Part shown: positions 35,854-48,912 of the stretch, in pieces | How the letters are laid out: each line of letters begins with the position of its first letter | Position numbering within the stretch: position 1 is the stretch's first letter | Assembly: GCA_032871835.1 (NCBI GenBank) | Contig: CM065299.1 | Coordinates: forward strand, 27,669,074-27,733,073 | DNA length: 64,000 bases | Reading direction: 5' to 3' | Origin: Dipteronia dyeriana | Lineage: Eukaryota > Streptophyta > Magnoliopsida > Sapindales > Sapindaceae | Notes under the pieces: generated by a model | The model's input: only the letters and a program-made list of their open reading frames with translations | Databases searched by the model: none | What the model was told of the DNA's origin: nothing | Program-made: the position numbers and the translations under genes

Positions 35854-36500
35854 TGTTGTCAAGAAGAAATTGCAAACACATAAATCCAAACACAAAATAG
35901 AAAGCAATAAGAAAAAAGAAAAAAGAAAACACAAAAGATTTTACGTGGTTCAACAATTTGCCTACGTCTACGGAGCGCACCGCACTCAATCCACTATTTA
36001 TCAGAGTTGATTACAATCTCTCTGACTCTCTTTCAGTCTCTCTATACAATTGTTCTCTCTCTCTCTCTCTAGCAATTTTTTCTCACACACTACGCACTAT
36101 TTTTCTGCTCTTTTTCTTCTCACTTTAGAGTACAAATAATGGTAGTATTTATATAGGAGAACTAGGGTTCGCCAAATCCCAATTGGAATTTTTTTTTTCC
36201 AATTACTTATTTGCACAAGATTTCCTCTTTCCTAGCGAAATCTGTCTCTACCGCGGTCCGGACCGCTGTGTGGGCGCATGCCTGTGCCGCGGTCTACAAC
36301 GCATGATTTGTCTGTGGAATATCGCTTCACAGACCGCGGTGTGTGCATGTTGCATGTGCCGCGGTACGCACAACATGTCACTCCTGGACTTCTTCGCTGT
36401 GTGTGCATCGGTCCAAACACTTGCCTCCTCCGCAGTCGCCGTCGCGTCACCTGCTGGAGCTCATTTTTCTTGTTCGTTTCTGGCTTCACATAACCCAACA
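35854..36500 (-). repeat. Copia A 3' LTR (left copy)
   Basis: 647 bp with a CT-microsatellite (about 36055-36071) and a GC-rich part with CCGCGGTCCGGACCG near 36250. It pairs with 53265-53882. Confidence 0.9.
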
Positions 36501-36512
36501 ATCTCCCATTTG

Positions 36513-38830
36513 AAGACTGAAACTCAATAGACATTCTCCATCCTTTCTTGATGACTTAGTGGATAAATAACGGTGCGCTCATTCCCCATGTTTTTACTCT
36601 TGAAGACCTACTGAAGTTGCACACAACTCCAGTTTTTCAGTAGTGATTGGCTTGATTAACATGTCAGTCGGATTCTTAGTTCCTGCATTCTTTACTAACT
36701 TCAACACTCCTTCTTCGATTAACGATCAAATGAAGTGGTAGCGTAGGCCTATATGCTTGGTCCTAAAATGGAATGCCAAATTCTTGGCCAAGTGTATTGC
36801 ACTTTGACTTTCACTATGTAACACATTCATCACCTGATCGAATCCCAACTCGGCTAACAACCCTTGTAACCATATTAGCTCTTTGCTTGCTTCTGTCACA
36901 ACTAGGGGTGGGCATGGTTTGGTTTGGTTCGGTTTTTGGTAAAACCGAATTGAACCGAAAATATTTTGGTTCATTCAAAATTGAACCGGTTTAAACCGAA
37001 TAAGAAATGGTAACTAAACTGAACTGATTTGAATTTAATCGGTTCGGTTCGGTTCGGTTCATTTCGGTTTTGGACCTAATGAGCCTTATTGATTTGATGG
37101 GTTTAATGAGTTCTTTTTAATATGTTTTTAAAATTGATGGATTGTTGGATTCTAATTTTGGGCCAAAGTTTTAATATTTTTAATAGCCCAAGCCCCAAGC
37201 CCAAAATAAAAAACAAATCAAACATAACTAATAATTATTAAAGGAAAACTAAAGAAGTTTGTTAGGGTTTTTTTAGTTATACTTATATAGTTGGTTTAAT
37301 CGGTTCAAACCGGTTTTTAGGAAACCAAACCTGTTTGAACAAAAAAAAAATCGGTTTTTAATTTTTTAAACCGGTTTAAACCGAATTCATTTGATGAACC
37401 AAACCGAACACCCTTTTTTTGGTTCGGTTCGGTTCAGAACTTAATACCCACCCCTAGTCACAACCACATACTCTGCTTCTATTGTAGAGATTGTCACAAT
37501 CTTCTGCAACTGGGACACCCAACTAACCGTTGTACTCGCCATTGTAAACACATACCCGATGGTACATCTTCTATGATCCACTTCTCCGGTAAAATCTGAA
37601 TCCACATAACCTTCTAGCTTGATTTCATCTCTTCTAAAGGTTAGACATTTTTTCGTTGTACCCCGCAGGTATCTTAGGATCCATTTCACGGCCTCCCAAT
37701 GAGGCTTGCTCGGATTGGACATGTATCGGCTCACAACTCCCACTGCTTAGGAAATGTTTGGTCTTGTGCAAGTCATGGCATACATTAGACTTCTAATGGC
37801 TGAAGCGTAAGGTAATCTAGCCATGAAATCCTTCTCCTCTTCCGTCTTCGGACTCTGATCCTTAGACAACTTGAAGTGACTAGCCAAAGGTGTTCTTACT
37901 GGTTTAGCATCTCTCATGCTGAATCTCTGTAACACCTTCCGAACGTACTCTGCTTATGAAAGCTTCAATGTACCTTCCTGTTTGTCTCTGCTAATCCTTA
38001 TGCCAAGAATTTGCTTTACTGAACCCAAATCCTTCATCTCGAATTCACTTGAAAGTTGATTCTTCAAATTATTTATCTCTTCTAAATCTACACCAGCTAC
38101 TAACATGTCATTAACATAAAGTAGCAATATTATAAAACTAGACTTAACCTTCTTGAAATAGAAGCAGTGGTCAGCATTGCATCTCAAGTAGCCATTCCTT
38201 TGCATGAACCCATCGAACTTCTTGTACCACTGTCAGGGGGCATGTTTTAAACCATACAAGCTCTTTGTTAACTTGCATACCAACTCTTCCTTGCCATCTT
38301 CCGTAAACCCCTCCGGTTGCTTCATGTATATCTCTTCCTCTAATTCCCCATGAAGAAAGGTAGTCTTCACATCTAACTACTCTAGATATAACCCTTTTGT
38401 TGCGATAATACTTAATACTAACCGGATCGTAGTTAGTTTAACAATAGGAGAAGAAATTTCAGAGTAGTCAAACCTTTAATTTGTTGGAAACCTTTGACTA
38501 TGAGTCGTGCCTTGTATCTCTTGGAACCGTCATGTTCCTCCTTGATCCAATACACCCACTTGTTCTGTAGCTTTCTTTCCTTCAGGCAACTTGGCTAATT
38601 TCCAAGTTTGGTTAGATACCAACGACTCCATCTCATCCTTCATTGCAAGCTCCCATTTACTCGCATCTTCTCCCCGACAAGCTTCATCATAGCACTCAGA
38701 TTCTCCAGCATCTGTCGGCAACATGTAGTGCAAGTACTTCCTATTTGGTATAGGAGTTCGAGTTGATCTTCTCAATGTATTCTGGACCTGTGTCATTGGA
38801 ACATCTCTAGGTGGGATTGGTTCTTGTACC
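36513..38830 (-). pseudogene. Copia A reverse transcriptase and RNase H, split by a hAT MITE
   Basis: On minus: RT begins near 38800 (KDEMESLVSNQTWKLAKLPE). In its catalytic motif the first Asp is changed, YVNDMLVAG instead of YVDD (about 38100). It continues with QRFSMRDAKPVRTPL and SLMYAMTCTRPNIS. RNase H has EGYVDSDFTG and the STIEAEYVVVT region, interrupted at 37456/36903 by the MITE and resuming as EASKELIWLQGLLAELGFD, ending KHIGLRYHFI near 36726. Multiple stops are also present. Confidence 0.85.
36903..37456. mobile_element. hAT-type MITE inside the Copia A RNase H
   Basis: Perfect 8-bp target duplication GTCACAAC (36895-36902 and 37457-37464) and terminal inverted repeats TAGGGGTGGGCA / TAGGGGTGGGTA. 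The 554-bp interior is rich in AACCGGTTTAAACC and GGTTCGGTTCGG, making it internally palindromic. No coding capacity. Excising it with one target copy restores the RNase H frame. Confidence 0.92.
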
Positions 38831-39812
38831 TGGGGCTGTACACCTTGCTCTTCCTCATTCTGTTAATGTGTTCCATGATCCCTCTATCTTATACATCATT
38901 CGGTCCAAAAAACTATAGCTCTTCTAACTCAGACATATGTGTGTTCTTGTCTTTGTACATGACCCTTTCATTGAAGACAACGTCTTTACTTCTGACCATC
39001 TTGCGGTTTTGGTCATCCCACAACTTGTAACCAAAATCATCTTCTCCATAGCCCACCAAAGTACACTTCACTGACTTGGCGTCTAGCATACTCTGCGCAT
39101 GATCACCTATATGTACATAAGAAACACACCTAAACACTTTAAGATGAGAAAGTTTTACCTCTTTCCCAGTCCAGATCTCTTCTGATATAGCGAGGTCCAA
39201 GGGCTTTGATGGTCCTCTGCTGATCAAATATACTGATGTATTGATTGCTTCTGCCCAAAACTGTTTTGGTAGCCCTGAGTGTTGCCTCATGCTTCTGGTA
39301 CTCTCAGTCAATGTCTTGTTCATCCATTCTGCTATGCCATTCTGCTGTGGGGTTCCAGGAACCGTCCTGCTGAGCTTTATCCCATTCTGGTAGCAAAACC
39401 TCTTAAACGCATTGTCTTCATATTCTAACCATTGTCTGAATGCAGCCTTTTGATCTTCAAACCTGTCTCATTCTCAACCCTGGCTTTCCATCTATTGAAA
39501 GCATCAAATACCTCAGACTTGTATTTTAGAAAGTAAACTCATACCTTTCTGGAATGGTCATCGATGAACATGACGAAGTACAGTTTACCTCCGGTTGATG
39601 AGACTGAAGCTAGACCCCAAACATCGGTGTGCACTAATTCCAGCTTTTATTTTACCGGTGTTCTTCCGGTCCTTTTGAAGCTCACTCACTTTTGTTTTCC
39701 TAGAATGCAACTCTCACAGAAATCAACCTTAACACTTTTCAAATCTGGAAACCTACCTTTTGGTTGTAGACACTTCAACTCCTAAGAACTCACGTGCCCA
39801 AACATCTGGTGC
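38831..39812 (-). pseudogene. Copia A integrase
   Basis: On minus, 38913-39323 is open with NKTLTESTRSMRQHSGLPKQ, FWAEAINTSVYLISRGPS, LKVFRCVSYVHI and CTLVGYGEDDFGYKLWD, the C-terminal half of a Copia integrase. The catalytic core (39323-39800) is recognisable but broken by stops. Confidence 0.82.
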
Positions 39813-40639
39813 TACAAGTTCAGATCGTCTTTGCCTTCCGCTATAGCGACTGAACCACAACCATCCGTGGTTGTGTAAAGCGACCCATTCTTACTTCCTC
39901 GGGCGATTGTCATTGCATCTTTCGAAATCTTCCACTTATCACCTGTGAAGGTCGTCACATAACCATCTGACGCCAGTTGCTCAATGGAGATCAAATTCGT
40001 CCTCAAGTCCGGTATATGCCTCACATTGTCGAGCTTCCAAATTAACCTTTGTAGTTGAATCTTCACATCTCCCTTCCCAGTAATGTCGCATGCTTGATCG
40101 TTACCAAGATGCACTTTACCCAAAAAATTTGGAGACGTAGTTCTTGAGCAATTCCCTATGAGGTTTGGCATCGAATGAGGCTCCCGAATCCAAGACCCAG
40201 GATTCCGCCTTGCTTTCCAACGAGCAGATAAGGCAATCATCTAACTCCTCCGATATATAATTCGCACTGCTCTTGCCCTTATCTTTTTTCTCAGATCTAC
40301 ACTCATACGAGAGATGACCTTTCTTACCACAATTCCAGCATTCTGCATCCTTTTTGCTTCGTTGTTGGTTTCCCGAACAGTTGACCTGATACTTAGACTT
40401 GGACTTACCTCTTGACTTTGATCTTCCCCGTTGATTTGTATTTCGATTTCTACTTCTGCCTTCTCTACCTTCAAAATTCAATGATGAAGATGTAGACGCC
40501 CCTAATCCCTTTTCATGCATCCTGATCTCTTCCATCATGATCATGTTTATAACCTGCTGAAAATTCAAATTTTATTTCCCAAACGAGTTGGCAATCGACT
40601 GACATGTCATTTTCCAACTTTCTGGCATTTGGGTGAGTA
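39812..40639 (-). pseudogene. Copia A gag C-terminus and protease
   Basis: On minus, 40116-40568 has a basic, Arg/Ser-rich stretch, the intact zinc knuckle CWNCGKKGHLSYEC and the protease motif WVLDSGASFDA. It continues in another frame (39812-40240) with LIWKLDNVRHIPDLRTNLIS. The N-terminal half of gag lies 12 kb away at 52711-53182 because Copia B inserted at 40640-40644. Confidence 0.88.
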
Positions 40640-40644
40640 GAAAC

Positions 40645-41260
40645 AGTAGGGAAAAATAATACGCGCAGTGGAAGCGTGAGAAAATTTATATAAAATTAGG
40701 GTTTCGGTATAAATAAAAATTTCCACTTTATAATAACAAGAACCTTAATAATTGATGTATACAAAAAGTGTCGTACCTTTTTCTCATGACGATTTAAACA
40801 AGCGCCGAATTGATTCCGTAAGATCTTTCAATCCAATCACGAACGTGAATCACCTAGGAGTGTGGGCTCCCTTTCTTTAAATTGTATACCTGAGGATGGA
40901 AACAAACAAAATCTTTTTCTTTGTTAGTTACAATTATCCTCCAAGAGAAAAATCTAAGAACGTCCGGTCACTTGTGAATTATCAATCTAACTGATTGAAA
41001 CTCGCGTGAACCCAATTTGATTTTGTACACAAAACCCTTTTGATGTAAATGATACTAGTGTACTATCAAAAACAAAAACATTCTCTTTTTCTCTTTTCTC
41101 CTTGGCCGAATTCTACACCCTATATCGAATTTTGTCTAGAGCAAAAACTAATTTTTTTTTCCTCAAAATTCTCTCTTGCTAGACCGAATTCTCTCTTGAA
41201 AATTACCTAGTCTTGGCTGAAATTCACTCATAGAAAACCTTAGGGCTAGCCGAATTTCCA

Positions 41261-41316
<56 letters not shown>

Positions 41317-43144
41317 CATAAATCCTCTCCTAAGAAGGATTTACTTGGTTGGTAAGAATCCTTTTCTTAGGTGAATTTATTTGGTATTTAAGAATCCTTA
41401 TCTAAAAGGAATTTTATTCTCATATATATATATATATATATATATAGGAAAAGATTAAGTCTCCTAATTGAATTTTATGAATAATTCGGCCAGCCTATAT
41501 ATATATATATAGGCTGGCCGAATTATTCATAGAATTCAATTAGGAGACTTAATCTTTTCCTAAGAAGGATTTACTTGGTAGTTAAGAATCTTTTCCTTAT
41601 GTGGATTTACTTGGTGGTTAAGAATCCTTTTCAAAAGGAATTCTATCCTACACCAAGACTCATAATTCAACTCAATAGTGTATTTGTAATCATATTAAAG
41701 ACTTCCTAATTTGATTAGATAAATAATTCCTTTTACTTATCTACTTATCAAATATAGTATTTAATATTAATTATACTACGAACAATAGTATAATTTTAGG
41801 AGACCATCTTCTACTAGAAAAAATATTTTGATTTTTAATTAAATAATTAATTAATTACATTAAATTATAAAATAAAAATAATATAATTAAGCTATTCTAA
41901 ATAGCCTTGCTGCCCAACACATATATATGGGCCAATATATTATTTTCTTATTTAATTAAATCCATTTGATCTTTATATAAAGTCCACATATGAATTAGAC
42001 TCATTCTTACAAAAAGAAACAAGTCCACATGCCTCAATACAATTCTAGATGGACCCCTAAATTGTTCTGGTAGAATATATCAAGTAATTTATGCAAGTTC
42101 GTGTGGATTGAGGATCTTGGCGGACTATCTAAATTTAAGCTCCAATAGACACAACTCAATCACAATCAACAAATGATTCACTTATATCCGATCTATTAAT
42201 TTTAGTTTATTTCACTAAAGAACTAAAATTGAACTCTTAAATAAAGAAAGAATAAGTTAATATTTCTCATTCATACCCTAGACAACCTTATTGGAGAAAG
42301 TGTATCCCCGTGAAGAATATCAGTAATCGCCAAGAACTCATAGACCGCCTATAGCTCTCCAAGTTACCCATATTTACTCATATGACCACATTTTGAACTT
42401 GGATATTTTGACTTGTCCAGAAGCCATGTTTCAATAGACACTATTAAAAAATTAACGTTAAGATTTAATATTCAATACCTCAAAACATCCATATGATGAT
42501 ATTCTACTTTCATTTAATAAATGGAGTCACGATGTCCATATCTATAAATGAAGTCCTCTATCGATTAACAAATGAAAACCACCAAACTATCGAGGATAGA
42601 CTATGCTATATAATCATACTCATTGATAGCTCAAATGATAACACTTGCAACCATAAGTTCATCATTTATCTCAGGATTGAGATAGACTCTCTGATTGTCT
42701 TCAATTGAAAAACTTTTATCCATTGACGGTTCTAAATAAAGTATTTCGTTGTGATCATATTCAATGCACCCAGAGCACTAGATTCTTTTGCCCAAAAACA
42801 CCACACTTTTATGATTTTAGACTCATCATAACACATTTGATCTCACTCAAATGCTAGCAAAAGAATCTACAACTTTGACAAGATAAAAGCGCCCAAACTT
42901 TTATCTTAAGTTGTGAATATTATTCAAGACTAACTAAAGAATTGTGTCTACCTCAGACTTATCTAGATGTATGAACAATTCTTCTTTTCTCATAGTCTTT
43001 TGACCTTATGATTATTTACTTTTGACAATTATAATAATTAAACTATAAATGCTATAAAATTTGTTAAACTAGAAATCACTTTATTAATATGAAAAGATTG
43101 TCAAATACATTATTGCACTCTTGCTATCAAGCAGAATCCCAACA
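40645..43144 (-). repeat. Copia B 3' LTR (left copy, 2.5 kb)
   Basis: It pairs end to end with 50284-52705. It is longer mainly because of an expanded AT microsatellite (about 41263-41313) and an inverted duplication at 41445-41562. ORFs such as 42493-42708 are incidental. Confidence 0.92.
41445..41562. repeat. 118-bp near-perfect palindrome in the Copia B left LTR
   Basis: Arms of about 50 bp, from TAGGAAAAGATTAAGTCTCC to its inverse, meet at an AT core (about 41493-41512) flanked by GGCCAGCC / GGCTGGCC. The right LTR has only one arm (about 51050-51105), so the second arm arose after insertion or was lost there. Confidence 0.9.
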
Positions 43145-43156
43145 ATCTCCCACTTG

Positions 43157-44712
43157 CTCTATAGCAAATGTGTCATATCTCTCATCCCCATGTTCTCTAG
43201 ATGCCTATCAAAACTCTTTTGTGGAAGTGCTTTTGTAAAGGGATCCTCTAGATTATATGCTGACGCGATCTTGGTAATCGTCACGTCACCCCTATGCACA
43301 ATTTCCCTTAGAAGGTGATACTTTCTTTCAATGTGCTTCCCTCTCTTATGACTTCTTAGTGCTCTCGAATTAGCCACTGCTCCACTATTGTCACAATAGA
43401 TAGTGATCTGCTTATTCATATCAGGAACCACTTCCAAGTCAATCAAAAATTGGCGAAGCCAGACAACCTCTTTACCAGCCTCGCATGCGGCAACATACTC
43501 GGCTTCCATGGTGGAATCGGCAATACAATATTGCTTGATACTCCTCCATATGACTGCCCTTCCTCCAATAGTAAACACAGTTCCTGATGTTGATCTCTTA
43601 GAGTCAGAATCTGACTGAAAATCAGAATTTGTATATCCAACGGGAATTAAATCCCCTCAAGAGTATACAAGCATATAATCTCTCGTTCTCCTGGGATACT
43701 TGAAAATATGCTTGACTGTTGTCCAGTGATCAGAACCAGGTTTCGATTGAAACCTGCTAACTATACCCACAGCAAAACAAATATCTGGTCTAGTGCAGAG
43801 CATTGCATACATGAGACTTCCAATTACCGAAGCATATGGAACCCTACTCATGAATTGATCTTCATGCTCATTCTTAGGAACTTGTTCCTTAGAAAGTTTG
43901 ATTCCATGTCTGAAAGGTAACATACCCTTCTTGGAATCTTGCATGGAAAAACTAGACAATATTTTATCTATGTATGAAGCTTGGGATAATGCAATCGTTC
44001 TATTCTTTCTACCGATTATGACTTGGATACCAAGAATATAACTTGCTTCTCCTAAGTCCTTCATATCAAATTGTTTTGCTAACTATTCTTTTATAGATGT
44101 CAATACACCTACATCGTTTCCGATGAGTAGTATATCATCAATGTAAAGAACTAGGAAAAACAACTTTTCGCCTTTAATCCTTTTGTATACACAAGGTTCG
44201 TCAAGGTTTTGAATAAATCCAAAACTTTTCACGGCTTGATCGAACCTTATGTTCCAGGATCTGGATGCTTGCTTCAATCCATATATGGATCTTTGCAACT
44301 TGCATACCCTTTCCTCTTGGCCCTTTTCAATGAATCCTTCTGGTTACATCATATAGATGCTTTTGTCAAAACTTCCATTAAGGAAAGCTGTCTTAACGTT
44401 CATTTGCCAAATCTCTAGGTCTAGAGATGCCGCAATGGATAAGAGTATCCTAATGGATTTAAGCATGGCCACATAAGAGAAAGTTTCTTCATAATCGATA
44501 CCTTCCTTCTGTGTATAACCTTTAGCTACCAATTTAGCTTTAAAGGTTTCCACCTTTCCATCCATTCCTCTTTTCCTCTTGTATACCCACTTGCACCCGA
44601 TGAGTTTTATCCCTTTAGGCAAGTCTACAAGAGACCAGACTTTGTTTTTTAACATAAATTCAATTTCGGATTGCATTGCCTTATGCCAATGGCAACAATC
44701 AACATCTTCCAT
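43157..44712 (-). pseudogene. Copia B reverse transcriptase and RNase H
   Basis: On minus: RT 44712-44344 (LIGCKWVYKRKRGMDGKVE, KLVAKGYTQKEGIDYEETFS), then 44298-44083 with QRSIYGLKQASRSWNIRF and the catalytic YIDDILLIGND, then 44064-43657 (MKDLGEASYILGIQV, YASVIGSLMYAMLCTRPDIC). RNase H 43578-43159 has STMEAEYVAACEAGKEVVWL and ends near GMRDMTHLL. Only a few stops and frameshifts separate the segments, so it decayed less than Copia A. Confidence 0.9.
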
Positions 44713-46175
44713 TGCTTTTTTGTACGAATAGGGATCATCGTCGTCCAGAAGATTCTCTACAGATTATCCTAGACCGATGTATCTCTCGGGTTGTCTAACA
44801 ACCCTCCCACTACGATGAGGTATGGTAGATTGTTGATCTTGTGTTGGTATGGAACTTACAATTGGGCTTGGTTGCGAAACCTCTTGTGGAATTGTATCTC
44901 CTAAAAGCTCAATCAGGACAATTCTACTTTTAGGCATAAAATTATTCATATAGTCATTTTCTAGAAATTTAGCATTTGTTGAAACAAATACTTTAAGATC
45001 TGAAGGACTAAAATAATAATATCATTTTGTTCCTTTTGGATACCTTACAAATATGCATGTTTCTGAACGAGACTCCATCTTTTATGTCTTTCCTTTTAAC
45101 ACGTGCACAGGACATCCAAATATCCTTAAGTGTTGCAAACTAGGCTTTCGCCCGGTCCACAACTTATGCAGTGTTTTAGGAACCGACTTAGATGGTACAT
45201 CATTTAGAATGTACATGGCAGTTTGTAAAGCATATCCCCAAAAAGAATTAGGGAGCGTTGAATAACTCAACATAGACCTAACAATATCCAAAAGAGTTCT
45301 ATTTCTCCCCTCTGCCACCCCATTTTGTTGAGGTGTGCCTGGTGCAGAAAACTGAGAAATTATCCCATTATCAATAAGATATTGTTGAAACTCACCAGAA
45401 AAATATTCTCTACCACAATCAGACCTCAAGATTTGTATGCGTTTTTTAAGCTGATTTTCCACTTCAGATTTAAATGCTTTGAACATGTCAAAAGCATCTG
45501 ACTTATGTCTCATGAGATACACATAGCCAAATCTTGAGTGATCATCCGTGAAAGTGATGAAGTACTCATATCCACCTCTACCTTGAATGCTCATAGGTCG
45601 ACACACATCAGTGTGTATCAATCCTAAACATTCGATGGCTATTGTGCCTTTAGTCATAAACGGCCTTTTTGTCATTTTACCTTCCAAACAAGATTCACAA
45701 GTTGGTAGATCATCAAACTTTAAGTCACTTAGAGGTCCGTCACTTACCAATCTTTTAATCCTATTAAGGTTAATATGACCTAGGCGCAAATGTCATAGGT
45801 AGGTTTCATCTTTTAATAATTTTACTCTTTTATGATTAGGTTTCGTTTATTCCATGTCTAACAAGTGAGAGATATTTCCATGCAAATAGAATAAACCGTT
45901 TTCCAATGTACCTTTGTAAATATTTTTGTTATTCTTACTAATAATAAAAGCTTTATTAAAAGTAACCGAATAACCGAATTTATTTATACAAGAAACTGAA
46001 ATTAAATTCCTCTTGAATTGTGGTACATAATAAACGTTTATTAAAACTAAATGCCTATAAGAATCTAAATTGATTCTAATATTTCCCACTACACTAGTAG
46101 ACACCAACGCTCCATTGCCTAAATGCAGGTTGAATTCATTTTTATTCAGATTATTCCTTTGACCCTTTTCACCAC
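44713..46175 (-). pseudogene. Copia B integrase and upstream pol
   Basis: On minus, a 235-codon open segment (45789-45082) contains [18 protein letters not shown] and [14 protein letters not shown] (zinc site) and a catalytic core with [22 protein letters not shown] and [20 protein letters not shown], that is, the D, D and E residues. It ends in YGLQT-type C-terminal sequence. 46107-45847 is the linker after protease. 44949-44764 is the variable linker before RT. The solo LTR interrupts just upstream. Confidence 0.88.
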
Positions 46176-46180
46176 AAAGG

Positions 46181-48171
46181 TGTTGGAACCCCGTTCACCG
46201 GTCACGTAGCAGAACTAGGTTTTAATTTTTTTTATACAAATCGTAATCTGTATCTGGGACCAGTGAACTTGAAATCGTATTTATTTTCGAAAAAAAAACA
46301 TATACTAATTATTACACTAATAAAATATATATGTAAATACAAAAAATTGTAATCATTAATAAAAAAGAAGATTAAAGGAACCATACCAACGTTTGGAGGC
46401 TCTTTCACTTCTTGTAATGCTCCTGGTCTGTACCACCGATCTTCCTTACTATATCTCACGACTGATAACTGCGTGTGCTCGTCACGAACTCATGAACTTA
46501 GGATGGAGGATGTAGAGAAAAACGAATGAATAAACTATATCTTCTTAAAAACAAAAAACTACCTAGAACACTTCTAGTTGTTAAAAAAATAATAGTAGTT
46601 TTTTTTTCTTAGTACAACGACTTGCACACGCTAAAAACAAAAGTTTACTATTTTTTTAATTCATTTGACAAAAAACCAAAAAAAAAACTCTTTTTTTTTT
46701 CTTTTGTCAATGTATATATACATATGAGTTGTCTGTGAATGCACATCCCTTTTTTTCTTATTTTTTTTTAAATAATATATATCATATATATAATATTTAA
46801 ATTTAAAAAAAAACTAATCAAATCTAATTTGATTTTTAAAAAATTTCAAATAAATAATCTCATATCTTTTATTTGATTTTATTTGAATTCAAACTATTTA
46901 AATTCAAAAATTAAATATTTAATTTAATAAAATAAAATAATTATATTATCTTATTTTATTTAAATATAAATATTAGCATACAACCTCCATTTAGTGATTA
47001 ATAACAAAATTAAATGATCTTATTATTCAATTTATTAAATCACCATTATTCATTAATTAAATAATTTCATTATTTAATTAATTCTCGAATAAATACGTGT
47101 CACTTTCGTAGCACAATTAATTGGACAATCCAATTAATTAACTGTGACGCTTGTTACCTAAATCGATCGGGCTAGCAAGGGGACCTAATGGACCTACAGT
47201 ATTTTGAGCTCCAATAATCCTCAGAATCATTAATTAAACTCTTCAATTAATATTCTTTGATTATTAACTCCGGTGTTATTCCACTAAAAACCTGAAGCTG
47301 CACTCTCTCAACTGCAGACGTTTTTACACAGACCGATACAACTCGGTGTCCATCGATATAGCTATTACATATGGTGTGATCCTCCACAGTAGTTCATATA
47401 AGAGCTGGGTTATAATGTCCGTTATACCCCTCTAATTACATATATCCTTTAAGTACCATTGATTCTCTAATGGACAATAAATCCTATTTCCTCACGGAAT
47501 TAGGAGATCGCTCATATTGTCCAAGCCCCGAATCAACCCTTAAGGGAACTACCATCTACTTCTCACAAGAAGGAGTGGATTCCACTATTGTGTACAAACC
47601 TTCCCAGTCACAAGCCAAAACGCAATCCCAACATACGGAGTATATTGATCAGGAAATGCATCTGACCTCACCCATGGCATATCAAAGACCACAATCTAAC
47701 CTGAAGGAGTCGATAAGACACACAGGATTAAGATCACCCATATATAGTCATCATTAGTTGATATATATGAATCTCATCGGTAAACGGATCTTGGTGTGAG
47801 ATTCATATAGATCATGGCCCAGTCCTATATGATCACATCATACAAGGTGCCTCAATTCTTATATCTCATATGAATGATTCAGGATATAATCACTGTACAT
47901 TACGGAATGGACAGCAACTATAGATTAACCACAAATAAAGTACCCAGCTTTATTTGCTATCTATGGACTCTTTATATTGCACGTCTCTTACTGTATCCAT
48001 CCGTATATGACACTCATATACACAGTTCGAGATTACATCCGGCAATCTAGGATGTTAATATGTACTCAAGTTTATAAAATAAATAACATAACAGAATGAA
48101 TTGAATCTTTCTTTTTTATTTACTTCATAAATCCATTTACAAGTTACATGTTTAGGGTATAAACCCCAACA
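46181..48171. mobile_element. Solo LTR (1991 bp) inserted in Copia B
   Basis: Perfect 5-bp target duplication AAAGG (46176-46180 and 48172-48176). Ends are TGTTGGAACCCC and AACCCCAACA, the canonical TG/CA inverted ends of an LTR. No gag or pol, primer site or second LTR is inside. The only longer ORF (47470-47757) looks incidental. The simplest reading is recombination between the two LTRs of a former full element. Orientation not determined. Confidence 0.85.
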
Positions 48172-48176
48172 AAAGG

Positions 48177-48912
48177 AAACACGTCCATTTGATCTTGGTT
48201 GCTTTCTTGGTCTCTTTCTAAGAAGGCTTAATTTGCTTTTTCTTCTGTTGTCTCTTGACCTTCTTACGGGTCTTTAACAGTAGCAACTTACCAAACATAT
48301 GAATCTCTTGACCCTTGCCTTTCACAAGGATTATCTTGGTCCTTTGAACATCTTGCATCAGGTCTTGCAAGGTGTATTCCTTATTTTTCAAGGTATAGTC
48401 CAACTTAAACTGATCAAATAAATCTGACAATGAGTTGACAATCGTGTCAATTTTCATCTCATCATCTATCTCAGTACCATTCAGTTCAACAATGTTGAGA
48501 TGCGATATGACTTTCATCATGTGATCTTTCACACCCTGTCCAGGTTTCATCATAAGATTCATAAAAGCAGTCACTGCCTCTCTCTTAGTCATCCTAGACC
48601 TCATAGCAGACATCTCCTCTAGAGACATCATAATATCGACAACAGTCTCCATTCCTTCATGTTGCAGTTGCAACACGTCGGAGATGATGGCCATAATGTA
48701 ACGTACATTTAACCATCTCATCTGAAGACTTCCACTATTGATATGCATCTCTTTGCTCCTGAGTATATTCATTAGTTTGGTGGTTAAGGAATAGACATAA
48801 CAAATTTATGTTTTTCAGCTTGCAATAACAACCCAATTTTCCTTTTCCATTTGACATAATTATCATCAGTTAAAGTATTATCTTTTAGGATGTTGATTAG
48901 GGATGGGGTCAT
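48177..48912 (-). pseudogene. Copia B gag
   Basis: On minus, translation from an ATG at 48912 gives a gag start with LTDDNYVKWKRKLGC, the usual 'L.G.NY..W' opening. After a frame break near 48790, an open segment (48772-48218) has MSLEEMSAMRSRMTKREAVT and IVNSLSDLFDQFKLDY of the UBN2-type gag, then a Lys-rich end. The zinc knuckle and protease should lie across the solo LTR insertion. Confidence 0.8.

Noticed and set aside
36235..36534. ORFs in the Copia A LTRs (also 53527-53839)
   Set aside because: GC-rich parts of the LTR; the frames overlap on both strands and differ between the two LTRs.
47470..47757. 95-codon ORF as a gene inside the solo LTR
   Set aside because: No domain, no context; LTRs often hold chance frames of this size.
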